From positions 558,001-622,000 of the forward strand of contig NZ_CP036289.1 in the NCBI RefSeq assembly GCF_007748115.1: a DNA stretch of 64,000 bases. The letters run 5' to 3'. This DNA is from Bremerella volcania (GTDB lineage Bacteria > Planctomycetota > Planctomycetia > Pirellulales > Pirellulaceae). Position numbers and translations under genes: made by a program. Each line of letters starts with the position of its first letter. The stretch's first letter is position 1. A model generated the notes under the pieces. That model was not told the origin of the DNA. It saw only the letters and a program-made list of their open reading frames with translations, and ran no database searches. Shown here one piece after another: positions 1 to 6,825 of the stretch.

Positions 1-912
1 GAATGTATATTCCTTTCGGTCCGCGGGTGAAATAAGCCGCAGATTATTGACTTCCTGCAAGATCCGAAATCTCTGCGCCAAGCGATCCGCTTTCGGGCAG
101 CGTTTTTCCCTGGGCTCTAAATCGCAACGTCCGATGATGCTTTTCGGCCAGTACATCTTGCGTTGAAAGAACAAGAGGCCATGTAGCCCAAAGCGTTCTA
201 GCAGCGATTCATCTTTACGACGCGCAACTGGGGTAAGCGGATAGCTGCTTTTGCCTTCCTGGCCGTAACGCAACTTAACCGTGAGTAGCTTAGGATGATA
301 GTTGGCCTGAGCATTCCAAATTTTCTCGAATTCATGTTCGTACATAGCACGAAGCGTATGGCGTCCACGCAGTCGTACCGGAAATGCGTCATTGCCACTA
401 CCAAGATGATAGAGATATTCACCTAACGTCTCGTAGCCAGCAGATGTAATATCTGCATCTAGCTGAGCCATATCCGCTTTGATGCCCTTCAGTTCACTTC
501 CGCCGCTCCGGTCGGTCGTACGATTAGACAGAAAGCCTCTACGTTTTGCTAAATGCAGAAATACGCGGCCGAGTTCATGCGGTGAAAGCTCTTCACGAAG
601 TGCCTTCGCTCGAAGTTCGTACGGGTTCCGTGATAAAACCTTCTCCTGCTCCTGCGGTTCAACTGGGAAAAGACCTGCGTCAACAAGAGCCTTGGTCAAC
701 TGCCGAATCCTTTGAGCACGACGACGAATCTGCCGCCGAATCCCCCGTGCCACGCGGCGGCTTTGCGACTTCGATTTCTCGCCACCTTGCTGATCACGGT
801 CGACACCTTCGGGGAATATTCGCACTCCACAGTCAACTAGAGTGTTTTCAGAAAACAAAGCCCATCCAAGGGAAGTTGGGCCAATGTCGAGGCCAAGAAT
901 AAGATCAGACAT
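1..912 (-). CDS. cas9: CRISPR-associated endonuclease Cas9, N-terminal part (type II, probably II-C)
   Basis: RNA-guided DNA endonuclease; only the first 304 codons are inside the window and the frame is still open at base 1. The reverse strand starts with ATG at 912. RuvC-I is clear: residues 5-17 read ILGLDIGPTSLGW, with the catalytic Asp at residue 9. A bridge helix very rich in Arg spans about residues 52-75, followed by NPYELRAKALRE (96-107) and HLAKRRGFLSNR (120-131), hallmark Cas9 motifs at the start of the REC lobe. Residues 263-292 (CDLEP, then EVNNLRL) match the usual REC-lobe segment. The compact spacing and lack of a long early insertion fit type II-C. HNH, RuvC-II/III and the PAM-interacting domain lie outside the window. 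A candidate tracrRNA gene is divergent, about 90 bp upstream. Cas9 identity is very likely; the subtype is inferred. Confidence 0.93.
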   Translation of the reverse strand, partial: MSDLILGLDIGPTSLGWALFSENTLVDCGVRIFPEGVDRDQQGGEKSKSQSRRVARGIRRQIRRRAQRIRQLTKALVDAGLFPVEPQEQEKVLSRNPYELRAKALREELSPHELGRVFLHLAKRRGFLSNRTTDRSGGSELKGIKADMAQLDADITSAGYETLGEYLYHLGSGNDAFPVRLRGRHTLRAMYEHEFEKIWNAQANYHPKLLTVKLRYGQEGKSSYPLTPVARRKDESLLERFGLHGLLFFQRKMYWPKSIIGRCDLEPREKRCPKADRLAQRFRILQEVNNLRLISPADRKEYTF

Positions 913-999
913 GTAATTGTCTTTTTAGAATGCAGTCGTTGTATTGCGGACAAGATATAGGAGAAATTCACTAGCCTAGAATATCACCATTTGACTGCG

Positions 1000-1027
1000 T
1001 TGACACCCCAATTGGAGTGGCTATACT
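1000..1027 (+). promoter_or_regulatory. Near-consensus sigma-70 promoter of the candidate tracrRNA
   Basis: A perfect -35 box TTGACA (1000-1005) and a -10 box TATACT (1022-1027) are separated by 16 bp. The predicted start of transcription is about 1034. No plausible ORF with a ribosome binding site follows, and a terminator lies about 110 bp downstream, so this looks like the promoter of a short non-coding RNA. Confidence 0.7.
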
Positions 1028-1033
1028 TCAGGG

Positions 1034-1143
1034 CGTGTATCTGATTCCTGCCTGTGACTCTTTTCGTAACAAGAATGAAAAATTCGCAGGCACTGCTCTA
1101 CGGAGCAACCAGCCGTCATGTCTAGTGCAGGGCGGCATTTTTT
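1034..1143 (+). ncRNA. Candidate tracrRNA of the type II CRISPR-Cas system
   Basis: A short unit next to and divergent from cas9, bounded by a near-consensus promoter and a T-run terminator, predicted RNA about 110 nt. Three stems are visible. An 8-bp stem (one G-U pair) joins 1050-1057 to 1084-1091. A perfect 5-bp stem with loop TACG is at 1094-1107, in the position expected for a nexus hairpin. A 6-bp stem (one G-U pair) joins 1112-1117 to 1131-1136, followed by six T. Length, location and layout fit a type II-C tracrRNA, with the anti-repeat expected 5' of the nexus stem, roughly 1040-1092. The CRISPR repeat is not in the window, so base pairing with it, the decisive criterion, cannot be shown. 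It could instead be an unrelated small RNA. Confidence 0.6.
1112..1143 (+). terminator. Rho-independent terminator of the candidate tracrRNA
   Basis: Stem GCCGTC (1112-1117) pairs with GGCGGC (1131-1136) with one G-U pair and a 13-nt loop, followed by A and six T at 1138-1143. Confidence 0.65.
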
Positions 1144-1196
1144 ATGCGCCGATTTCGTTGACCGTGCAAATTGGGCTGGCGAGGGTTAGGTGCCGT

Positions 1197-1257
1197 CGTT
1201 GATTATTCGAGACTACCAAGTCATTTTCTCGACAAGGGAAACGTCATGAGATCAACG
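1197..1257. repeat. Nested inverted repeats between the tracrRNA candidate and an integrase-like relic
   Basis: An outer pair CGTTGAT (1197-1203) and ATCAACG (1251-1257) encloses an inner pair CGAGA (1208-1212) and TCTCG (1227-1231). The arrangement could be a recombination site, an operator or a structured RNA. No terminator or clear promoter accompanies it. The function is unknown. Confidence 0.35.
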
Positions 1258-1275
1258 GGGGTGAATCTCCGGCGG

Positions 1276-1491
1276 CTAGGGGGCGTTGTTGATACGAGCA
1301 TCTTGAACAAGCAGCATAATTTCGCGGCGTACGGACTCCGAGAGGCTATCCCAGGCGTTGACTACTGACAAAAGATCAGGTGACAATGTGGCGCGAAGTG
1401 CGCCGGATTCTGCGCCGCCTTGCTCGGAAGATATCGTTTTTCCAGTGGTTTCTTCATCTGTTCGAATCCCTTGTCCTCCGCTCAAAGGCAA
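1276..1491 (-). pseudogene. Short ORF resembling the C-terminal tail of planctomycete integrases; probable relic
   Basis: The open frame (71 codons from a TTG, and open further upstream with no good start) contains GGQGIRTDEE near its beginning and ends in LSPDLLSVVNAWDSL followed by SESVRREIMLLV. Tails of the general form D-P-D-L-x-x-V-x-A-W-x-x-L are, as I recall, common at the ends of tyrosine recombinases or in small ORFs beside them in planctomycetes. The GIRT part is the antisense of a tRNA T-loop sequence (TTCGAAT on the plus strand), as often seen near integrase attachment sites, but no tRNA stem forms here. No recombinase catalytic domain is present. I read it as a remnant of an integrated element next to the CRISPR locus; this is inference. 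Confidence 0.3.
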
Positions 1492-1666
1492 TATTCGAGC
1501 ACATAAGGACTTACGTCGATTGGACGCGAGTCCTTTTGCTGCTTCTTGGGGGTAGTTAGCTTTGCCTGGGGCTTGCCCGTCCGATTTGTGTGATTCGGCT
1601 CTGTAAGAAGATCAGAACGTAGCGAACGTCTCTTCGGCAAGCCAGCACTCCCCGTTGGGCCGCTTC

Positions 1667-2176
1667 TTAGCGTAGCGGCGGTTTGCCTGAGAGACGGCGC
1701 AACAGCCCCATCTGCCCTAGGTGCATCATCATATGATAGGGGAGAAAGACGAGCGTCTCGAACTTGGTCTTGAAAAGGGGATGATCCGGCAAGCTCGGTT
1801 CGTCGAGTTGCTCGAGCGTGTAGGTTTCCAGTTCCTCCAGCAGTTGGTCGTTGGCTCGCTTATAGATCTCAATAAGACGTTCCTGAGAGGGGTAAATCGT
1901 TTGATCCTGCGAGGGAACGCTGCCGCGGCCGAAATTCGCCGAGTAGCTCTCAGGAATCAGGCCTGCGTCTTCGGCCCGTTTGCCGCGGATTCTAAGCATC
2001 CCCAAGCCATAGTTGGCAATGGTGATGTGCCCCACCTGCCAGGCGATATGCGTGACTCCTTCTTGTGGCATACGAAACCAAAGCTCCGGTTCCAGGCCGT
2101 CGATGAAGTCACGGAACATCTTGTCAGTGAAGGCAATCCGCTGTTTGGTCAATTCCCATTGAGCTGCGTCAGCCAT
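1667..2176 (-). CDS. DinB-family (DinB_2) putative metal-binding protein
   Basis: 169 residues, the usual length of the DinB/YfiT four-helix-bundle family, whose members bind a metal ion through histidines and include thiol-dependent transferases. His43 and His50 in the segment THIAWQVGH and a C-terminal HMMMHLGQ (about residues 147-154) supply the expected ligand pattern. There is no signal peptide, so it should be cytoplasmic. It reads on the minus strand and ends about 175 bp from the integrase-like relic. mobA lies upstream on the same strand with a 22-bp gap, so the two may be co-transcribed. The substrate cannot be predicted. Confidence 0.75.
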   Translation of the reverse strand: MADAAQWELTKQRIAFTDKMFRDFIDGLEPELWFRMPQEGVTHIAWQVGHITIANYGLGMLRIRGKRAEDAGLIPESYSANFGRGSVPSQDQTIYPSQERLIEIYKRANDQLLEELETYTLEQLDEPSLPDHPLFKTKFETLVFLPYHMMMHLGQMGLLRRLSGKPPLR

Positions 2177-2198
2177 GTGGTTTCTTTCCCCGTGTGAG

Positions 2199-2834
2199 TC
2201 AATCTTCCAGTGGATGTTTCAGGCCGGCGATCTGTAACGCTTCGCGATACGCGTCCGGCGTGTTGACGTTTCTTAGTAAACCTAAATTAGGATCGACGCC
2301 GGCAAGCTCGCGCGGATCGATCCAGTGAATGTTCAGAGGTTCGATGCACGACAACAGACGCTGGTTACCCGAGAAGAGAATATTCTCGAAGGTTTCCCTG
2401 GCGCTGTTGGCATAAACGGCGGCCAATGGCTGAGGCATTCCTTCGTGCAGGGGGATGACGGCATCGTACGACGAAAGTTGCTCGAACAGGTATTCAATCG
2501 ACGCCTGCGTTACCAGAGGCAGATCGCATCCCAGCACGATCGCGGCTTCGGACCAGCCGGTCACATACTTCAGGCCTTCATAGATCGCCGCCGCCGGGCC
2601 TTGTTGTTCGACACGATCTGGCAGTTCGACGTAGTCAAAAGGAAGCAGTGGAAGTTCTTGACTCTTGCCCGTTAGCAGCACGACCTCTTCCACCAACGGC
2701 GAGACGATCCGTATGACGCGTTCGAGCATCGTTTCGTTGCCGAACGGAAGATGCGGCTTCGATTGCCCCATGCGGCGGCTTTCACCGCCACAGACGATCA
2801 AAGCGGCTCGCTGGTATCGGGGCAGGGTGGTCAT
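2199..2834 (-). CDS. mobA: Molybdenum cofactor guanylyltransferase
   Basis: Transfers GMP from GTP to molybdopterin to make the guanine-dinucleotide form of the Mo/W cofactor used by DMSO-reductase-family enzymes. The 211-residue protein has the Rossmann-like nucleotidyltransferase start VCGGESRRMGQSKPHL (about residues 14-29), which carries the GTP-binding GG-x4-MG-x-(D/S)K motif, and LGCDLPLV in mid-protein for Mg2+/GTP binding. No signal peptide. It is divergent from fhcC, 68 bp away. Formylmethanofuran dehydrogenases use exactly this bis-guanylated cofactor, which gives the pairing a functional logic. The start ATG at 2834 is the natural one. Confidence 0.88.
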   Translation of the reverse strand: MTTLPRYQRAALIVCGGESRRMGQSKPHLPFGNETMLERVIRIVSPLVEEVVLLTGKSQELPLLPFDYVELPDRVEQQGPAAAIYEGLKYVTGWSEAAIVLGCDLPLVTQASIEYLFEQLSSYDAVIPLHEGMPQPLAAVYANSARETFENILFSGNQRLLSCIEPLNIHWIDPRELAGVDPNLGLLRNVNTPDAYREALQIAGLKHPLED

Positions 2835-2902
2835 GTCGCTTGGGTCGGGGTCGGTTATATTAAAGGACGTATCATGTCGCCCAGGATTGCCGTAATAGAT
2901 TC

Positions 2903-3718
2903 ATGAGACTTCGCTTACGTCACGATATCACGGTTGGCCTCGATCTACGAGGCGTGTTGCCTTCACGTCTGTTGCCGATGTCGCTTTCAGAGGTGGCGAA
3001 GGTGACGGTTTGGGAAGGAAACCGACGCGTCGAACTGGGGGAGCTCTTTGACGTCGAAATCGAGACGCGTCGCGAAGAGACGCTCCGGATCATCGGCAAT
3101 CTCTCGAAAGCGGACAACGTTGGTGCCGGTCTGGATGGCGGCACGTTATTCGTGCAAGGCTCGGTCGGCCATCACGCCGGCCAGGAGATGCGGGAGGGTT
3201 CGCTTTTCATTCATGGCCACGTTGGAAACAATCTGGCTGAAGGGATGAAAGGGGGCTTTCTGAAGGTATTGGGCAACGTCGGCGATCGTGTCGGCGCGCC
3301 CCTGCCTGGCGAGAATCGTGGCATGGCTGGTGGCCATGTTTTTATTCTCGGTTCGGCCGGCAGTGAAGTAGGACACCGGATGCGGCGCGGAACGATCGCC
3401 ATCGCCAACGATTGCGGCGACTTTGTCGGGTACGAGATGCTGGCCGGAACGATCTTCGTCGGCGGTAAGGCGGGAACCAACCCGGGGCTGATGATGCGCC
3501 GCGGAACGATCATTCTGCACGGGAATCAGCAAAGTGATCTGATGGCAGGTTTCGTGCATGCCTGTCGCTTCAAGCCGACCATGATGCCGCTGTTGGCCAA
3601 AGACTTCGCCTGTCAGGAAGTACCGGAGGTCGCTCGCTTGATTGCTTGGCGGGACTACGACCTGTTCCACGGCGACCTGGCCCAAATGGGTCGAGGCGAG
3701 ATTCTTTTGCCGACCTAG
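2903..3718 (+). CDS. fhcC: Formylmethanofuran dehydrogenase subunit C / formyltransferase-hydrolase subunit C
   Basis: 271 residues composed mostly of repeating G-x-x-G-x-x-(M/L) units typical of the GXGXG domain shared by FwdC/FmdC/FhcC and the C-terminal domain of glutamate synthase. Examples are GNVGDRVG, GSAGSEVG and GGKAGTNPG between about residues 125 and 195. In planctomycetes and methylotrophs the FhcABCD complex releases formate from formyl-tetrahydromethanopterin in C1 metabolism. The subunit is structural and forms a parallel beta-helix-like domain. The other fhc genes are not nearby; scattering of C1 genes is common in this phylum. The start ATG at 2903 lacks a strong Shine-Dalgarno sequence. 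It is divergent from mobA. Confidence 0.88.
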   Translation: MRLRLRHDITVGLDLRGVLPSRLLPMSLSEVAKVTVWEGNRRVELGELFDVEIETRREETLRIIGNLSKADNVGAGLDGGTLFVQGSVGHHAGQEMREGSLFIHGHVGNNLAEGMKGGFLKVLGNVGDRVGAPLPGENRGMAGGHVFILGSAGSEVGHRMRRGTIAIANDCGDFVGYEMLAGTIFVGGKAGTNPGLMMRRGTIILHGNQQSDLMAGFVHACRFKPTMMPLLAKDFACQEVPEVARLIAWRDYDLFHGDLAQMGRGEILLPT

Positions 3719-3723
3719 ACGGC

Positions 3724-3795
3724 GCCTGTCCCCCGCACGTGCTGCGTAAAACTGGCCAAGTCGCTACATCCGTTACAACCCGGTGCGGGACAGGC
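3724..3795. repeat. Long-loop inverted repeat after fhcC
   Basis: GCCTGTCCC-cc-GCAC (3724-3738) is the inverse of GTGCGGGACAGGC (3783-3795): 13 paired bases with a 2-base bulge and a 44-base loop. The left arm overlaps the 13-mer GACGGCGCCTGTC (3718-3730), which recurs exactly at 17129-17141 in another intergenic region. This suggests a short dispersed repeat and not a gene-specific terminator, since no T-run follows. The remaining 3719-4260 sequence holds the micro-ORF and the leader hairpins described separately. Confidence 0.5.
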
Positions 3796-3937
3796 AACCC
3801 CTGGCGCGTCGATTGTCCGGGGGAGCAGGGGCGTAGGTAACGTTTAATCCATTAAATCCGAGGCAGGCCAAATTCTGAAAAAAGTATGCATGCACTGTCC
3901 GATACATGTAACTAGCCACGGATGGGTGAAGTGACTC

Positions 3938-4069
3938 ATGGATGGGCAAAGCGAAACCACTTGGTTGGGACCGTTGCATATGCCTGTCGAATTACTCCAC
4001 GCTTGGTTAGGCGTCGCATTTTTGGCGACATGGGCCATGATTGGTCAAGTAACCTTGGAGCGGAACTAG
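3938..4069 (+). CDS. Candidate 43-residue membrane microprotein
   Basis: An ATG at 3938 opens a 43-codon frame ending in TAG at 4067-4069. After a short polar start (MDGQSETTW) the product has a hydrophobic stretch, LLHAWLGVAFLATWAMIG, long enough for one membrane helix, then a short polar end. It lies about 190 bp upstream of the symporter small subunit and reads in the same direction. No obvious ribosome binding site is seen, and I recognise no family, so the call rests only on the membrane-helix-like composition. It could be a chance frame. Confidence 0.3.
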   Translation: MDGQSETTWLGPLHMPVELLHAWLGVAFLATWAMIGQVTLERN

Positions 4070-4171
4070 CTGCACTCGGATAGCATCGGGAAAGGACACC
4101 AAAGCCACACGCTTTCCCCGGATCGTTCACGATTTGCAGCTCTTCACCCCCTTTTCAAGCGGTACTTAGGG

Positions 4172-4194
4172 ATGCGTCTAGTTGACAGACGCAT
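4172..4194. promoter_or_regulatory. Perfect dyad upstream of the symporter genes, overlapping a TTGACA box
   Basis: ATGCGTCT (4172-4179) and AGACGCAT (4187-4194) form a perfect 8-bp inverted repeat with a 7-nt spacer. A -35-like TTGACA (4182-4187) sits inside it, so a repressor bound here could block transcription of the symporter operon. No clear -10 box follows at ideal spacing. Alternatively it folds as an RNA hairpin. The regulatory role is inferred. Confidence 0.4.
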
Positions 4195-4213
4195 AAGAAT
4201 TGATTTTCCTAGC

Positions 4214-4246
4214 GACAACTTTTCTTTTCTTTCGAAAATTGTTGTC
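4214..4246 (+). promoter_or_regulatory. Leader hairpin just upstream of the symporter small subunit
   Basis: GACAAC-TTTTC (4214-4224) can pair with GAAAA-TT-GTTGTC (4234-4246), giving an 11-bp stem with a 2-base bulge that ends 14 bases before the ATG at 4261. It occupies the place where the ribosome binding site should be; only a weak CCGGA is seen. A translational control role is possible but unproven. Confidence 0.35.
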
Positions 4247-4260
4247 CCGGAAAATCCCGC

Positions 4261-4536
4261 ATGTCTTCTTCCCCACCTCCCAGCCGCCCGGAACCAAAGG
4301 TCGCCTATTGGCAGCAAAACCTGATGGTCATCGGCGTGCTGCTTACCATCTGGGCTTTTGTGGCCTTTGGTTGTTCGATTTTCTTTATCGAGTGGCTTAA
4401 TCAATTCCAGATCGGCAATTTGCCCCTGGGCTTCTGGTTCGCTCAGCAGGGGTCGATGTATGTGTTTCTGGTGTTGATCCTGGTCTACGCTCTGGTGATG
4501 GACTATCTTGATCGCAAACATGACGTGAAGGAGTAG
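4261..4536 (+). CDS. Sodium:solute symporter small subunit (DUF4212)
   Basis: 91 residues with two hydrophobic helices, roughly residues 21-43 (LMVIGVLLTIWAFVAFGCSIFF) and 61-80 (WFAQQGSMYVFLVLILVYAL), followed by a basic/acidic cytoplasmic tail. The central NLPLGFWFAQQG and the end YALVMDYLDRKHDV are typical of DUF4212, the small membrane subunit encoded directly before VC_2705-type symporters. It is followed after 3 bp by the large subunit, which starts at a GTG; the AAGGAG preceding that GTG lies inside this gene's last codons, so translation is probably coupled. Its exact job in transport is not known. Confidence 0.9.
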   Translation: MSSSPPPSRPEPKVAYWQQNLMVIGVLLTIWAFVAFGCSIFFIEWLNQFQIGNLPLGFWFAQQGSMYVFLVLILVYALVMDYLDRKHDVKE

Positions 4537-4539
4537 TCC

Positions 4540-6396
4540 GTGGATTTTATCGAACAAATGCCGCTAATAGGCGCCGCCATGACGGCGACGCGAGCGTGGA
4601 CTTTTGGGTTCGTGACGATCACCTTCATGATCTACCTGTACATCGGCTGGCGAAGCCGTGTGAAGGAGTCAGGCGAGTTCTACGTGGCCGGGCAGGGGGT
4701 GCCTGCGATTGCCAACGGAGCCGCCACCGCGGCCGACTGGATGAGCGCCGCGTCGTTCATCAGCATGGCAGGCCTGATCAGCGGATTGGGCTCGGATGGC
4801 TCGGTCTTTCTTCTGGGCTGGACTGGTGGCTACGTCCTTCTGGCGATGTTGCTGGCGCCCTACCTGCGAAAGTTTGGTCAATACACGGTGCCTGACTTTG
4901 TCGCCAAACGCTACTACAGCGAAACGGCTCGAATTGTGGCCGCCGTTTGTGCCGTGTTCATTTCCATTACCTATGTCGCCGGTCAGATGCGTGGCGTGGG
5001 GATCGTGTTTGCCCGCTTCCTGGAAGTCGAGACCTGGCAGGGGGTCGTGCTGGGGATGGTCATCGTCGGCGTGTTTGCCGTGTTAGGTGGCATGAAGGGG
5101 ATTACCTGGACCCAGGTGGTGCAGTTCTTCGTGCTGATCGCCGCGTTCTTGATTCCGACGTTTGCCTTGTCGGGAATGTTGACCGACAGTTCCATTCCAC
5201 AAATTGGTTTTGCGACGGGGGATATCGCTGAGAAGGTTAACTTGATTCAAGAAGACCTCGGCTTTTCATCCTACACGCAGCCGTTTACCAACTACGACAT
5301 GGCGAACGTGTTTCTCATCATGTTCGCGTTGATGGCCGGCACGGCAGGCCTGCCGCACGTGATCGTGCGCTTCTATACGGTGGCCAACGTTCGGGCAGCT
5401 CGGTACAGCGCTTTCTGGGCCCTGCTGTTCATTTGCTTGCTGTACACCTCGGCACCAGTGCTGGCCATGTTTGCCCGCTACTCCATTCTGAATACGCTCG
5501 AAGGTGCCCGGATTGGCGAAGTTGCCAAGTCGGACGATGACGTAGAGTACATCCCGGTTTACCGGGTTAATGATGAAGGCAAGGAAGTCCCCATTCAGTG
5601 GGTCGATACCTGGCAGAAGACCGGCTTGATTACGATCGAAGATAAGAACAAGGACGGCATTCTTTCGCTGAAGAACGTCGACGGCAACTTTGACGAAGTC
5701 AAGATCGACAAAGATATCCTGGTGCTGGCCACGCCTGAGATCGCGCAGCTTTCGCCCTGGGTGATCGCGATCGTCGCTACCGGAGGGCTGGCAGCCGCAT
5801 TGAGTACGGCCGCTGGTTTGCTTTTGGTGATTTCCAGTTCGATGGCTCACGACTTGTACGTGCACTTCTTCGAACCGAATGCTTCCGAGCCCCGGCGACT
5901 GCTCATCGCTCGAATCATGATCATCGGAGCGATTTTGGTGGCTGGCTACTTCGGGATTGCTCCGCCAGGTTTCATCGGCGAAGTGGTCGCGTTCGCGTTT
6001 GGACTAGCAGCGGCAAGCTTCTTCCCGATTATCTTCCTGGGGATCTTCGACAAGCGAATGAATCGAGAGGGAGCGACCTTGGGGATGATCGTGGGCATTC
6101 TGTTCACGGCCGTTTACATCATCCTTTGCCGCTCGGACCGCGTGCTGGGCTTTGACGAGCCACTGATGACCCCCTGGTTCCAGGGAAGCAGTTGGATCCC
6201 CAATGGCCTTCGTCCGGAAGGGGTCGGGGCGATAGGCCTGGCGCTGAATTTCATCGTGGCGGTCGTGATCAGCCGGATGACGTCTCCACCTCCGGAAGAG
6301 GTCCAGGATCTGGTCGAGAGCGTTCGCGTTCCGCGTGGCTCACACGCTCCGGAAGCACACTTCGACGAAACGGATGCGGAAGCAGACAACCCGTAG
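4540..6396 (+). CDS. Sodium:solute symporter large subunit (SSS family, VC_2705/ActP-like)
   Basis: 618 residues with about 13 membrane helices. It imports a small organic acid, probably acetate or a related monocarboxylate by similarity to ActP, driven by Na+. Family marks include the early segment GEFYVAGQGVPAIANGAATA and the later GGLAAALSTAAGLLLVISSS. Between helices, at about residues 318-400, lies a hydrophilic loop with an EF-hand-like DKNKDGIL, which is seen in this subfamily and may bind Ca2+. The GTG start at 4540 is favoured by AAGGAG 6 bases upstream. It forms an operon with the DUF4212 gene. The substrate is inferred only. Confidence 0.88.
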   Translation: MDFIEQMPLIGAAMTATRAWTFGFVTITFMIYLYIGWRSRVKESGEFYVAGQGVPAIANGAATAADWMSAASFISMAGLISGLGSDGSVFLLGWTGGYVLLAMLLAPYLRKFGQYTVPDFVAKRYYSETARIVAAVCAVFISITYVAGQMRGVGIVFARFLEVETWQGVVLGMVIVGVFAVLGGMKGITWTQVVQFFVLIAAFLIPTFALSGMLTDSSIPQIGFATGDIAEKVNLIQEDLGFSSYTQPFTNYDMANVFLIMFALMAGTAGLPHVIVRFYTVANVRAARYSAFWALLFICLLYTSAPVLAMFARYSILNTLEGARIGEVAKSDDDVEYIPVYRVNDEGKEVPIQWVDTWQKTGLITIEDKNKDGILSLKNVDGNFDEVKIDKDILVLATPEIAQLSPWVIAIVATGGLAAALSTAAGLLLVISSSMAHDLYVHFFEPNASEPRRLLIARIMIIGAILVAGYFGIAPPGFIGEVVAFAFGLAAASFFPIIFLGIFDKRMNREGATLGMIVGILFTAVYIILCRSDRVLGFDEPLMTPWFQGSSWIPNGLRPEGVGAIGLALNFIVAVVISRMTSPPPEEVQDLVESVRVPRGSHAPEAHFDETDAEADNP

Positions 6397-6546
6397 GGGT
6401 TATCGGTGATGCGGCTGCTGGCAGAGGGTCGGCAGCTCCCACCGAAGTAGTGGGGGAATTCAATAAGTCCATCCATGATTCAGCAACAAGAATGTGCTGA
6501 ACCCATCGAGATGAGATCGCCAGCCAGGTAGGCAGCGATAGGGCGA

Positions 6547-6825
6547 CTAAACAAGTTCCAACGACGTATCAGGCACATCGGCCCCATCGCGGTACTTATC
6601 GAGCGTTTCTTCCTCGACGTAGTACGTCAGGCCATCGTCTTCGCTGAACAGGCCCTTAAGACCAGCTGCGGATTCATCTGCTCGAGTAATCTTGCGGCAA
6701 GAGACCGCTAAGGCACAAAACTGTTCGGGATCGACAAATCGCACATTGGCTTGGCTTCGGAGAAGCTCACGCCGTTCCCAGAGGGTTTTACCACTCAAAC
6801 TGTTATTCGCTTTCAAACCGACCAT
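6547..6825 (-). CDS. Small hypothetical protein, no family recognised
   Basis: 92 residues from the ATG at 6825, which has GGAAG about 9 bases upstream; a longer start at 6858 is open but has no better signal. The product is soluble and acidic towards the C terminus, with no signal peptide, membrane helix or recognised motif. It contains one Cys pair, CALAVSC, and ends in many acidic residues. It stands alone between the symporter (convergent) and a 360-bp gap. Codon use looks like that of neighbouring genes, which supports it being real. Confidence 0.55.
   Translation of the reverse strand: MVGLKANNSLSGKTLWERRELLRSQANVRFVDPEQFCALAVSCRKITRADESAAGLKGLFSEDDGLTYYVEEETLDKYRDGADVPDTSLELV

Noticed and set aside
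1440-1500. A tRNA-like T-arm TTCGAAT at about 1460
   Set aside because: The flanking bases do not form a 5-bp stem, and neither anticodon arm nor D arm can be built. It belongs to the integrase-tail frame.
913-1666. A CRISPR array next to cas9
   Set aside because: No direct repeats of 20-50 bp with regular spacing exist here or elsewhere in the window; the array must be outside.
3146-3685. A 179-codon minus-strand frame opposite fhcC
   Set aside because: It is the antisense of the glycine-rich FhcC repeats, which maintain an open complementary frame by composition.
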